Positions 1-6,406 of a stretch of 15,224 bases of DNA are shown here, in pieces. Below the pieces are notes generated by a model that searched no databases, was not told the DNA's origin, and saw only the letters and a program-made list of their open reading frames with translations. The stretch covers positions 1 through 15,224 of the forward strand of contig AQRZ01000048.1 of assembly GCA_000402835.1 (NCBI GenBank), in the 5' to 3' direction. Position 1 is the first letter of the stretch, and each line of letters begins with the position of its first letter. The stretch is from Synergistetes bacterium JGI 0000079-D21 (GTDB taxonomy: Bacteria > Synergistota > Synergistia > Synergistales > 79-D21). The translations under genes and the position numbers were made by a program.

Positions 1-95
1 TGCAGGAAGATCCCGTAAGGCCTTCCGGCCAGCGCAAAGAAAACGGTCATACTTCCCGCAGAAAGGATCATTTGTCGTAAAGACGCCCCGGCAAT
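1..95 (+). repeat. Inverted repeat, left copy (at least 95 bp)
   Basis: Bases 1-95 are the exact reverse complement of 4636-4730. Identity stops at base 96 (C, against T expected from 4635). The outer end cannot be judged because the window begins inside the repeat. It covers part of the alaE coding sequence, so it is duplicated gene sequence and not a mobile-element end. Confidence 0.95.
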
Positions 96-395
96 CATCA
101 GGACGATGCCGTAGAGCGGAACCTGAAAGGTGAGGAAGGAAACGGAGTCGGCAACCGCCGCCTGAAACCAGGAGTCCTGCCTGAGCCGCAGGATCTTGAG
201 CAGCCCGTCCCTGTAAATTCCGTATGCCCGCCCGGTGAGGAGGTTGGTCGGAACCGCCGCGAGGCGCGCCGTTAAAGATTGGCCGAAGGTCAATCCAGCC
301 AGGCCGATCTCGATGCTCATGCAAAGGATGGCCGAGAAGACGGTCATTGAAAGCGTGTCTGCTAAAAAAAGCCCCCAGCGGAGGTTTTTCCCCAT
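1..395 (-). CDS. alaE: L-alanine exporter AlaE, 3' end cut by window edge
   Basis: Inner-membrane exporter of the AlaE family, which pumps L-alanine out of the cell. Translating the minus strand from the ATG at 395 gives 131 codons before the window edge. The protein follows E. coli AlaE closely: an N-terminal ADT motif, hydrophobic stretches, a block ending in YGIYRD that corresponds to the E. coli YGMYRD, a TFQVPLYG segment and a YGIFL segment near the C-terminus. It starts only 4 nt after the tpx stop, with AGGG just upstream, so it is probably the last gene of the operon. The missing C-terminus is not lost: it lies on the plus strand at 4731-4764, beyond an exact inverted copy of bases 1-95. 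Joined, the two parts give 142 residues against about 149 in E. coli. The family call is confident; the break is either a rearrangement or an assembly chimera. Confidence 0.88.
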   Translation of the reverse strand, partial: MGKNLRWGLFLADTLSMTVFSAILCMSIEIGLAGLTFGQSLTARLAAVPTNLLTGRAYGIYRDGLLKILRLRQDSWFQAAVADSVSFLTFQVPLYGIVLMIAGASLRQMILSAGSMTVFFALAGRPYGIFL

Positions 396-399
396 GACC

Positions 400-912
400 C
401 TAGAAGAGGGTTCTCAGGAAACGAACGGCGTCCTCGTAATCAGGCTCGTTTGACTGCTCCGGTACGATCTGCACGTACCGGACGGTGTTTTCTGAATCGA
501 CGATGAAAATCGACCTGGCCAGGAGACGCAATTCCTTGATCAGGACACCCCAGGCGGAGCCGAATGAGGCATCACGGTGATCCGAAAAGGCAATTGCCCT
601 GTCGATACCGGATGCCGCGCAAAAACGGCGAATGGCGAACGGCAGGTCCATCGACATGTTGATTACGACCGTATTTTCGGATAGATTCGTCACGTTTTCG
701 TTGAACCAATGGATCTGGAGATCGCAGATTGGTGTGTCGAGCGAAGGAGTAACGGAAAAGACCTTGGTCTTTCCCTCAAAATCCCCAAGCTTCCTGGGCG
801 CAAGGTTCTGGTCCACAACGGAAAAGTCCGGTGCCTTGTCGTTGGGCTTGAGTTCGGGTCCCACCAAAGTGAGAGGATTTCCCTTCATGGTGATGACTCC
901 GGTTCTTTCCAT
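400..912 (-). CDS. tpx: Thiol peroxidase Tpx (atypical 2-Cys peroxiredoxin)
   Basis: Cytoplasmic peroxiredoxin that reduces hydrogen peroxide and organic hydroperoxides using thioredoxin. The start is taken at ATG 912, preceded by GGGGGTG six bases upstream, giving 170 residues, close to the 168 of E. coli Tpx; an in-frame ATG at 978 would add 22 residues with no family match. The GNPLTLVG opening, the SLDTPIC peroxidatic motif (Cys63, with Thr60), the resolving Cys98 in RFCAASG, the active-site Arg133 in LLARS and the EPDYE motif near the end all match Tpx. It lies 52 nt downstream of the cyclodeaminase-family gene and 4 nt upstream of alaE, so it probably shares their transcript. Its place in an amino-acid operon looks like housekeeping for an anaerobe exposed to oxygen, which is inference. 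Confidence 0.93.
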   Translation of the reverse strand: MERTGVITMKGNPLTLVGPELKPNDKAPDFSVVDQNLAPRKLGDFEGKTKVFSVTPSLDTPICDLQIHWFNENVTNLSENTVVINMSMDLPFAIRRFCAASGIDRAIAFSDHRDASFGSAWGVLIKELRLLARSIFIVDSENTVRYVQIVPEQSNEPDYEDAVRFLRTLF

Positions 913-964
913 TCTTTTCACCCCCAGGCGGAATATGGAGTAAAGTCTAGCATGATCCGATCCC

Positions 965-1957
965 TTAAAAGTGAACAACCGTTCCGATTCCCTTTTTTTC
1001 TGCCCGGTTCAAAGCCATGGCTGCGACCATCAGGTCCTGGATGGCCATCCCGGTAGCGTCGAAAAGGGTTATTTCCTCCGCTGAGAGACGTCCCGGTTTC
1101 ATCCCCTCCAGGACGGTCCCGATCTCCGTGATCCTTTCCGCGGGCACAAGTCCAAGTTTGGCCGCGTGCTGGCACTCACCCTTTGCGACTACCTGGGTTG
1201 CGGAATCCGCGAAAACTTTGGCGGAAGCGACGAGTGCCGGTTCGAGTTCCTGTTTCCCGGGCATATCGGCTCCAATGGCGTTGATATGAGTTCCGGGGGA
1301 GACCCACTCCTTTTTCAGGAAGAATTCACGCGATCTCGTGCAGGTGATGATCAGGTCAGACTCTTCCGTTGCACGGGATAGCCCGGAAAATGGGACCGCC
1401 TGCAGCTTGAAACGGGGATAGAGGGCCTGCTGTTCCTCAACGAACCTTGCGGACTGGCTTTCGAGGATATCGGCGACCAGTATGGTTTCAAGTTGCGGCA
1501 TGGCAAAGGACAAACCCAGAAGCTGGGCTCTACCCTGGTTTCCTGCCCCAACGATGAGAGCCGTTCGGCTATCCTTTCGCGCGAAGGTCCTGGCTCCTAT
1601 CGCCCCTGCCGCTCCGGTGCGCAAAAAAGTTACCGGAGTCCCGTCAAGGATGCCTAGGGGCTGCTGTCGATCCACGTCCATGACGATGATGAGCCCTGCA
1701 AGCGGGGGCAAGTTCCGAGCCGGGTTTTCAGCGCACCACCCGAGCATTTTCATGCCGAATACCCCGGCTCCTGCGAGGTGACCGGCTTTCAAGTCCATTT
1801 CCCGTTTTCCGGGCTCGAACTGGTGAACGATGACGGGAAAGACTCCGGCTTCACCCCGGGAAAAAAGGCGGTAGGCCTGTTCGACTCCCTCGATGGCTTC
1901 TGGAATGCCCACCAGTTTTTCAAAATGGGAGCGATCCAGCAGTCTCAACGGATACAT
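965..1957 (-). CDS. Ornithine cyclodeaminase / mu-crystallin family NAD(P)-dependent enzyme
   Basis: Member of the OCD/mu-crystallin family, 330 residues from ATG 1957. The family includes ornithine cyclodeaminase, archaeal alanine dehydrogenase, ketimine reductases and opine-type dehydrogenases, so the substrate is not fixed by sequence alone. Visible are the substrate-side lysines (Lys57 in DLKAG, Lys70), the LRTGAAGAIGA segment, a Rossmann motif VGAGNQG (136-142), the catalytic-type Asp231 in IGADMPGK and the C-terminal DATGMAIQD. The start follows the aminotransferase stop by 5 nt, suggesting translational coupling; an in-frame ATG at 2167 would overlap that gene by 205 nt and is rejected. 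Pairing with an aminotransferase and an alanine exporter makes an alanine- or 2-oxoacid-related reaction plausible, but that is inference. Confidence 0.85.
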   Translation of the reverse strand: MYPLRLLDRSHFEKLVGIPEAIEGVEQAYRLFSRGEAGVFPVIVHQFEPGKREMDLKAGHLAGAGVFGMKMLGWCAENPARNLPPLAGLIIVMDVDRQQPLGILDGTPVTFLRTGAAGAIGARTFARKDSRTALIVGAGNQGRAQLLGLSFAMPQLETILVADILESQSARFVEEQQALYPRFKLQAVPFSGLSRATEESDLIITCTRSREFFLKKEWVSPGTHINAIGADMPGKQELEPALVASAKVFADSATQVVAKGECQHAAKLGLVPAERITEIGTVLEGMKPGRLSAEEITLFDATGMAIQDLMVAAMALNRAEKKGIGTVVHF

Positions 1958-1962
1958 GACCG

Positions 1963-3156
1963 TCAGGAATGATACCGGGCCAGGGTTCTGTCGATTCGCT
2001 CGAGCCCCCTGGCGAGGAAGTTTTTCTCCACTCCGAAGTTCATCCGCAAGTGCCCTTCGATGCCGAAACAACTTCCGGGAATGACGAAGACGCTTTCGTT
2101 TTTCACCATGTCCATGACAAGGTCCCAGGAGGGAACCGAAAGATCGAATTTCACGAAGGCGAAACAACCGGCCTGGGGCGGCGTAAAGGAGAGGATACCC
2201 TTGTGCGAGTTCACCCAGTCCGTGAAGGTTGCGAGGTTCTGTCGGACGATCTCGCGGTTGCGCCTGAAGATGCGGGCACGCATTTCCGGTTTTAGGGCAC
2301 GGGTGGCGAGCATGTCGCTGAATGTGGTTACGGTAGTCGAAAGGTAGTCGTGGTAAAACCAGGCTTTTTCAACGATTTCCCTCGGTCCGGCGATCCAGCC
2401 GACCCTCAGTCCGGGAAGTCCGAAGGATTTGGAAAGGCCGCTGATGACGATGACCTTTTCGTAAAGTCCCCAGAAGCTTGGAGTCATCTCCTCTCCCTGC
2501 TCGGCCCCGCGGTAAACCTCGTCGGAAAGGAGATAGGCCCCGACGCTTTCCGCGACCTTGACCACTTCCAGCATCTGCTCTCTCGAAAGCACGGTCCCTG
2601 TCGGGTTGTTCGGGTTGCACACGCAGATCAGCCTGGTTTTCGGCGTAACGGCCGCCTTCAGGCTGTCCACGTCAAGGGACCAATTCCTGGCAGGGTCAAG
2701 GTTGAAGTTGCGGACGACCGCTCCGTTTGCTTCCACTACGTGGGACAGAAGCATGAAGTTCGGAAGCATGAAGGCGACTTCGTCCCCGGGGTCGATCAGG
2801 CTCCAGGCCAGCAGGTAGAGGGCCTCCGCAGACCCGTTGGTGATAAAGACGCTTTTCGGGTCCATCCCTTCGTAAAAGCTTGCCACGGCCTCACGGAGAT
2901 GCGCCGTCCCGGCGGTGTGGACATACTTGAGATGGAGGTTGTTGTAGACGTCCTCCATCTCTTCAGGCGTCAGGATTTCACGAATGAACATTGGGTAGAT
3001 CCCCGAGGCGCTCAAGTCGTATTCAACTTCGTTTTGGAAACGAGCAAGCGTTCTTTCAAGCTTGAATTCTGCGATCTTCAAACGGATCCCCTCCGTAAGA
3101 GCGAAAAGTGACTGCCTTTCCATCCTAGGGGCCGATTCTAGGGAAGTCAAACCCAT
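1963..3156 (-). CDS. PLP-dependent aminotransferase, class I/II (AAT-I fold)
   Basis: Fold-type I PLP aminotransferase of the aspartate-aminotransferase superfamily, transferring an amino group between an amino acid and a 2-oxoacid in the cytoplasm. Motifs in order: TNGSAEALY (phosphate-binding region), CNPNNPTG, SDEVYRG (Asp stacked on the PLP ring), SGLSKSFG with the Schiff-base lysine, then GLRVGW and a late LRMNFG holding the carboxylate-binding arginine. I place the start at ATG 3156 (397 residues). GTG 3171 has no spacing for a ribosome site, and ATG 3123 is also possible because family similarity begins only around the LKIAEFKLER stretch. It is 76 nt downstream of the ferredoxin-like gene and 5 nt upstream of the cyclodeaminase-family gene. 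The amino-acid specificity cannot be told; alanine is a guess from alaE. Confidence 0.87.
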   Translation of the reverse strand: MGLTSLESAPRMERQSLFALTEGIRLKIAEFKLERTLARFQNEVEYDLSASGIYPMFIREILTPEEMEDVYNNLHLKYVHTAGTAHLREAVASFYEGMDPKSVFITNGSAEALYLLAWSLIDPGDEVAFMLPNFMLLSHVVEANGAVVRNFNLDPARNWSLDVDSLKAAVTPKTRLICVCNPNNPTGTVLSREQMLEVVKVAESVGAYLLSDEVYRGAEQGEEMTPSFWGLYEKVIVISGLSKSFGLPGLRVGWIAGPREIVEKAWFYHDYLSTTVTTFSDMLATRALKPEMRARIFRRNREIVRQNLATFTDWVNSHKGILSFTPPQAGCFAFVKFDLSVPSWDLVMDMVKNESVFVIPGSCFGIEGHLRMNFGVEKNFLARGLERIDRTLARYHS

Positions 3157-3232
3157 CTTTCTCAGGCTCACCCCTGTTGTCCGTTCCTACCTTGAAAGAG
3201 CTAGGTTTTCGTGGGTGACATCAAGAATGTTT

Positions 3233-4438
3233 TCAACGGCGAAAGACCTTTCTCTTCAGCCAGACTCGGAAAGCGTTGGAGAGGTAGCCTGGAACGAGGT
3301 CGAAAAAGAGGTCTGCACGGTTCGAACTTCGTGACGGGGGAGGATTCGCTTCCGTGAGATGGAGCGCCTGGAAGGAGCAGGAAAGCACGCAGAGACCGCA
3401 ACCGATGCAACGGGCCCGATCCAGGACAATTTTCTTACCCACCTGGGAAATAGCCCCCATAGGGCAGGTTTTGGAACATTTGCCGCAGGAAACGCACCTG
3501 GAATCGTCCGCCTCGGGATAAAAACGGGGTGGAGAAATCAGGCCGGGAGAGTTGAACTGCGTGATGCTCCTCATTGCGTGACAGCAGCATCCGCAGCAGG
3601 AACAGCTCGAATTTCCGGTCGGTTCGGAACCGATTTGCCGGTTGATCCAGCTGACGCAACCGGCTGCTTCCGCTTCCTTTTTTATTGCAAGAACTTCCCG
3701 GGCATCTGAAAGCCGCATCAGGCCCCGTTCGATGAACGTTTTCGCATTCCGTCCCATGACCACGCAGTTTTCGAGAGGACGCCCGCACCCCTTCCCGGCA
3801 AGTTCCATCGCGAGCCTGCATTGGCAGTTCCCCACCGCGAATTCGGAATAGCTCGAGAGGATCTCCTCGAGACGTTCCGACGGCCAGGCAAGCGAAAGAG
3901 ACACCGTCGACCCGTGTACCGGCAGGTAGCGGATCCCGGGGATCACTTTTTTCGTGTATTCCGCAATGTAGCCTTCCTCCCAGATCTGCTCGAAAAGAAC
4001 GGCGAATTGCCGGTGCCATTCGTTCCGGGTTCCCACGTCCGGGGTCATGAGGACCATTTCGAAGGTTCCTGGAACGATCGGCATGAGCGTGTATTTTCTC
4101 GGTGTTCCGTAAGAAAGTACGACTCGTTTGCCAAGGGAAAGAAAATCCATCGTCCTTTCCGCTTCTTCCGTGCTCCTTCCGCTCAACCGGGCGATTTGAA
4201 CCGCTGAGCGGGGCCTGAGAGGAGGGAGGTGCTGGACAAGTTCCGCTTCCTCCTCAGTGAAAAGGTGAAGGATGAGGGCAAGCAGTTTTTCGGAAGGCGC
4301 AGGGCCCAAAAGAAGTGGAGAGGAAAAATGCTTCATGACCTTGAAATGGGAAGGAGTGGGGGCGCGGGCGCTTCGGAAACCTGAAGCGGATGCGCCGCCC
4401 AGAAGGGATCGATTTAAAGAAACGGATTTGCTCACCAT
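3233..4438 (-). CDS. Winged-helix and [4Fe-4S] ferredoxin-domain protein with cysteine-dense core
   Basis: A 401-residue multi-domain iron-sulfur protein. About residues 50-130 resemble a winged-helix fold (FTEEEAELVQHL, then QIARLSGRSTEEAERTMDFL). The middle has scattered cysteines (205, 207, 218, 225, 261) and a remarkable run, CSCCGCCC, at 279-286. The C-terminus holds two classic CX2CX2CX3C motifs (315-325 and 344-354) that should bind two [4Fe-4S] clusters. Proteins with this architecture are common in anaerobes and usually annotated only as 4Fe-4S proteins; the partner and reaction are unknown. ATG 4438 has GGGGAAG seven bases upstream; ATG 4336 (residue 35) is the alternative, since the first 34 residues look like low-complexity sequence. 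It is the first gene of the minus-strand operon and is divergent from the nitrilase fragment. Confidence 0.8.
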   Translation of the reverse strand: MVSKSVSLNRSLLGGASASGFRSARAPTPSHFKVMKHFSSPLLLGPAPSEKLLALILHLFTEEEAELVQHLPPLRPRSAVQIARLSGRSTEEAERTMDFLSLGKRVVLSYGTPRKYTLMPIVPGTFEMVLMTPDVGTRNEWHRQFAVLFEQIWEEGYIAEYTKKVIPGIRYLPVHGSTVSLSLAWPSERLEEILSSYSEFAVGNCQCRLAMELAGKGCGRPLENCVVMGRNAKTFIERGLMRLSDAREVLAIKKEAEAAGCVSWINRQIGSEPTGNSSCSCCGCCCHAMRSITQFNSPGLISPPRFYPEADDSRCVSCGKCSKTCPMGAISQVGKKIVLDRARCIGCGLCVLSCSFQALHLTEANPPPSRSSNRADLFFDLVPGYLSNAFRVWLKRKVFRR

Positions 4439-4513
4439 CGCATCACTTCCCCAAAGAGCGATAAAAGATTATTCTATCAGTAATTTCCGATCGGGATCAC
4501 GAGGAGGTCCGAC

Positions 4514-4663
4514 GTGCAGGACTTGAACCTTTCGATTGCGCAACTGTTGCCGACCCTCTTTGATATCCGGGGAAACGCCGCCAAGATCCTGCAGTACATG
4601 GAGGATGCCTCGCGGAAAGGGAGCGATTTGCTCGTATTGCCGGGGCGTCTTTACGACAAATGA
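4514..4663 (+). pseudogene. 5' fragment of a nitrilase-superfamily / NadE-type amidohydrolase gene, broken at 4636
   Basis: A GTG start at 4514 sits 6 nt after a perfect GAGGAGG. The first 43 codons read like the N-terminus of a carbon-nitrogen hydrolase: an SIAQLLPTLFDIRGN opening (compare the AQxNPTVGDIxGN start of glutamine-dependent NAD synthetases) and SDLLVLP, where the family continues with the catalytic Glu and then a TGY-type motif. Instead the frame enters the inverted alaE copy and stops after 49 codons at TGA 4661-4663. The remaining 200-500 residues of such a protein are absent from the window. Whether this is a true NadE, another amidase or a nitrilase cannot be told from 43 residues. 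The clean homology up to the break argues for a recent event or an artefact rather than decay. Confidence 0.75.
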
Positions 4664-4730
4664 TCCTTTCTGCGGGAAGTATGACCGTTTTCTTTGCGCT
4701 GGCCGGAAGGCCTTACGGGATCTTCCTGCA
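4636..4730 (-). repeat. Inverted repeat, right copy (95 bp)
   Basis: Exact reverse complement of bases 1-95. The repeat begins exactly where the nitrilase-like reading frame loses its family similarity. The first eight bases, ATTGCCGG, could belong to either parent gene, because they also encode the family-typical L-P after Val; that would be an 8-nt microhomology at the joint. Confidence 0.95.
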
Positions 4731-4764
4731 AGCCTGCAGAAAATGGGTCCTGTCAAGGTTCTGA
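4636..4764 (+). pseudogene. alaE: 3' fragment of alaE (true C-terminus), displaced to the plus strand
   Basis: In the frame starting at ATT 4636 this stretch encodes the last 42 residues of AlaE and stops at TGA 4762-4764. The first 31 codons are identical to the alaE portion at 95-1; the rest (QACRKWVLSRF) extends past the left window edge and matches the position and character of the E. coli C-terminus (YCRRLF...). It has no start of its own. The stop lies 22 nt before a strong hairpin, which is where an intact alaE would be expected to end, convergent with ssrA. Confidence 0.85.
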
Positions 4765-4779
4765 CTGGCTTCCTTTGAT

Positions 4780-4825
4780 AAAAAACAAGAAGGCCGTTCC
4801 CGCCTTGGGCGGGAACGGCCTTCTT
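4780..4825 (-). terminator. Intrinsic terminator of ssrA (and probable shared terminator for alaE)
   Basis: An 18-bp perfect stem (4787-4804 with 4808-4825) closed by a 3-nt loop. On the minus strand it is followed by G and then six T (complement of 4780-4785), a textbook Rho-independent terminator just past the tmRNA 3' end. On the plus strand the T-richness is weaker (the TTCTTT end), but it also follows the alaE stop by 22 nt, so it could serve both convergent genes. Confidence 0.9.
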
Positions 4826-4831
4826 TCAAGC

Positions 4832-5179
4832 TGGTGGAGGCGCGGAGCATCGAACTCCGGTCCGACAGTGGCCAACCAGACAGGCTCTACGAGCGTAGTC
4901 ACCGATTTCGTGTCGGATTCGAGCTCCCGGTGACCGGATCTCTCCTCCCCAGCTCCCTTGTCTTAGCCGGAGTGCGGGTGCAGTTCCTCCGGAGCGGCCC
5001 TCCTGTCTGACGTCTTTAAGAACCCGAAGGGCAAAGGCTCTTATCGACGTGGCTACTCTTTAGGCAGCCAGTGCGTAGTTTTCGTTGGCACTTCTTTTTT
5101 GCCCCGCGTTTTACAAGGTCTCGGGAATCTTGGCTCGCTCCTCTCGGCCCTCCGACTGCCGTCGAAACCAGTCGCCCCC
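4832..5179 (-). ncRNA. ssrA: Transfer-messenger RNA (tmRNA)
   Basis: tmRNA rescues stalled ribosomes with SmpB. On the minus strand the 348-nt molecule begins GGGGGCGACTGG and ends CGCCTCCACCA; the seven-base acceptor stem pairs fully (one G-U), the T-arm carries GTTCGATGC, and CCA is encoded. The tag reading frame is at 5089-5060 and encodes ANENYALAA followed by TAA, so the finished degradation tag is A-ANENYALAA. The 5' end lies 4 nt after the smpB stop codon. I see no promoter in the last part of smpB (the positions where a -10 box should be read GCGATT), so it is probably transcribed with smpB and released by RNase P. One-piece, not circularly permuted. Confidence 0.97.
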
Positions 5180-5183
5180 AATC

Positions 5184-5672
5184 TCAATCGCTTTCCTCCC
5201 GCCGGCGCCTCACTGCTCGGGCCATTTCCCTCTCAGCATCGCGCTCAGCAATCGAATCGCGCTGATCTCCTTTTGTCTTGTGCTTCACCAGGGCCAACTC
5301 CACCTTGGCCCACCGCCGGTTTTTTATGTAAATCCTCAAGGGGACCAGCGTCAATCCTCTTTCATGGAGTTTTGACCCCAGGCGGATGATCTCGTGTCTT
5401 TTCATCAGGAGCTTTCGGTTCCGGTCCGGGTCTGGGTTGTAGTATGATCCTTTTTCGTAAGGGGAAATATGGACCTTGTATAGCCATAGCTCTCCATTTT
5501 CGATGCGGGCATAACCATCCTTCAGGTTCACCCGCGACTCCCGGACCGATTTGATCTCGGTTCCTGTCAGGACGATCCCGGCTTCGTAGGTTTCCAGGAT
5601 GAAATACTCATGTCTTGCTTTCCGGTTTTGTGCTACGGTTTTTTCTTCTTCTCTCGGCCCCTGATCGCCCAT
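5184..5672 (-). CDS. smpB: SsrA-binding protein SmpB
   Basis: Small RNA-binding protein that delivers tmRNA to the empty ribosomal A site. The 162 residues cover the whole family: NRKARHEYFI, the GTEIKSVRESRVNLKDGYARIENGE core of the OB-fold-like barrel, YNPDPDRNRKLLMKRHEI, and a basic C-terminal tail (KTKGDQRDSIAERDAEREMA then RRRR) that reads the mRNA channel. The ATG at 5672 is the only plausible start: no other ATG, GTG or TTG occurs in frame before the conserved NRKARHEY. A consensus promoter upstream places transcription start on this ATG, so translation looks leaderless. ssrA follows after 4 nt. Confidence 0.97.
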   Translation of the reverse strand: MGDQGPREEEKTVAQNRKARHEYFILETYEAGIVLTGTEIKSVRESRVNLKDGYARIENGELWLYKVHISPYEKGSYYNPDPDRNRKLLMKRHEIIRLGSKLHERGLTLVPLRIYIKNRRWAKVELALVKHKTKGDQRDSIAERDAEREMARAVRRRREESD

Positions 5673-5678
5673 GCTTGT

Positions 5679-5707
5679 ATTTTACTCGTTCTTGGCAGAA
5701 ACGTCAA
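5679..5707 (-). promoter_or_regulatory. Sigma-70-type promoter of smpB-ssrA
   Basis: Minus strand: -35 TTGACG (5707-5702), 17-nt spacer, -10 TAAAAT (5684-5679). Counting seven bases on from the -10 box puts +1 at 5672, the A of the smpB ATG. The hexamers are identical to those of the tRNA-Pro promoter nearby. Confidence 0.8.
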
Positions 5708-5728
5708 TAAAGGTCAGTAAGGGTCGCC

Positions 5729-5759
5729 AAAAAAACGGGATCCGGTTTCCCGGATCCCG
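5729..5759 (-). terminator. Intrinsic terminator downstream of tRNA-Pro
   Basis: Ten-base-pair stem CGGGATCCGG / CCGGATCCCG (5736-5745 with 5750-5759) with a 4-nt loop, followed on the minus strand by seven T (complement of 5729-5735). It separates the tRNA-Pro transcript from the smpB promoter. Confidence 0.92.
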
Positions 5760-5768
5760 ATCTTGGCC

Positions 5769-5846
<78 letters not shown>

Positions 5847-5857
5847 GTTGCCAGCGA

Positions 5858-5886
5858 ATTTTAGCACCCTTGCGGGGCACCGTCAA
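5858..5886 (-). promoter_or_regulatory. Sigma-70-type promoter of tRNA-Pro
   Basis: Minus strand: -35 TTGACG (5886-5881), 17-nt spacer, -10 TAAAAT (5863-5858). Predicted +1 is at 5851, five bases before the mature tRNA 5' end. It is back to back with the AOR operon promoter. Confidence 0.8.
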
Positions 5887-5906
5887 TCGAAGGGGTTTGT
5901 GCAATC

Positions 5907-5935
5907 TTGCGCTTGCTCCCCCCCTTCAGTATACT
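5907..5935 (+). promoter_or_regulatory. Sigma-70-type promoter of the AOR operon
   Basis: -35 TTGCGC (5907-5912), 17-nt spacer, -10 TATACT (5930-5935), predicted +1 near 5942. The leader to the first gene is about 49 nt, too short for a typical molybdenum/tungsten-cofactor riboswitch; it holds only a small GGAC/GTCC hairpin. No operator is obvious. Confidence 0.7.
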
Positions 5936-5990
5936 TAATCTTGCCGTCGAGATGAGGACAAGTGTCCAGACCGAACAAGGGGGGATCATT

Positions 5991-6377
5991 TTGAGGTGGC
6001 TCAAGACGTACGTGGAAAAATGCATCAACTGCGGCAAGTGCATGGAAACCTGCTCCAAGACGTATTTCAAGGAGGAGAACCCTGCTCTTTCCCGGGTCGT
6101 GGTAACCAATCCGGGTGCCGGGCAAAACATCAGTGTCTGTAACCAGTGTGGGGCCTGCATGGCTGTCTGCCCGACCGAAGCTTTGTACCGGGATAAAAAT
6201 GGGGTCGTCCAGCTGGACAAGTCGAAATGTACGTCCTGCCTGATGTGCGTTGGTTTCTGCCCCACGGGGAACATGCTCTACGCCGCTTCAAAGCAGACCG
6301 AGCCCTTCAAGTGCGTGGCTTGCGGCCTCTGTGCCAGGGCTTGTCCCACCCAGGCCCTGGTGCTCGTCAACGATTAG
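5991..6377 (+). CDS. Four-cluster [4Fe-4S] ferredoxin, AOR electron-transfer subunit (AorA-like)
   Basis: A 128-residue iron-sulfur protein with four complete CX2CX2CX3C motifs: Cys 11/14/17/21, 50/53/56/60, 80/83/86/90 and 108/111/114/118, three of them followed by Pro. It should carry four [4Fe-4S] clusters and little else, and accept electrons from the AOR subunit encoded 29 nt downstream. The start is TTG 5991, six bases after GGGGGG; an upstream in-frame ATG at 5907 lies within the -35 box and is rejected. Known AOR complexes of the Aromatoleum type pair the catalytic subunit with a similar four-cluster subunit (AorA) and a flavoprotein (AorC); no AorC gene is present here. The role is strong inference from context. 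Confidence 0.88.
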   Translation: MRWLKTYVEKCINCGKCMETCSKTYFKEENPALSRVVVTNPGAGQNISVCNQCGACMAVCPTEALYRDKNGVVQLDKSKCTSCLMCVGFCPTGNMLYAASKQTEPFKCVACGLCARACPTQALVLVND

Positions 6378-6406
6378 GGATTTTTAAAAGGAGGGCTGGG
6401 CAACTT

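Noticed and set aside
1958..2167. Longer start for the OCD-family gene
   Set aside because: It would overlap the aminotransferase gene by 205 nt; family similarity begins at the ATG at 1957.
2350..3111. A 253-codon open frame on the plus strand
   Set aside because: Antisense to the aminotransferase gene, whose PLP motifs are unmistakable.
1..4730. Insertion sequence or transposon bounded by the inverted repeats
   Set aside because: The repeat is internal alaE coding sequence, there is no transposase or integrase, and no target-site duplication is visible.
5907..5990. Longer start for the four-cluster ferredoxin
   Set aside because: The ATG at 5907 is inside the -35 box and upstream of the predicted transcription start; the added residues are not ferredoxin-like.
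5936..5990. Molybdenum/tungsten-cofactor riboswitch before the AOR operon
   Set aside because: The leader is only about 50 nt with one 4-bp hairpin, too small for the known aptamer.
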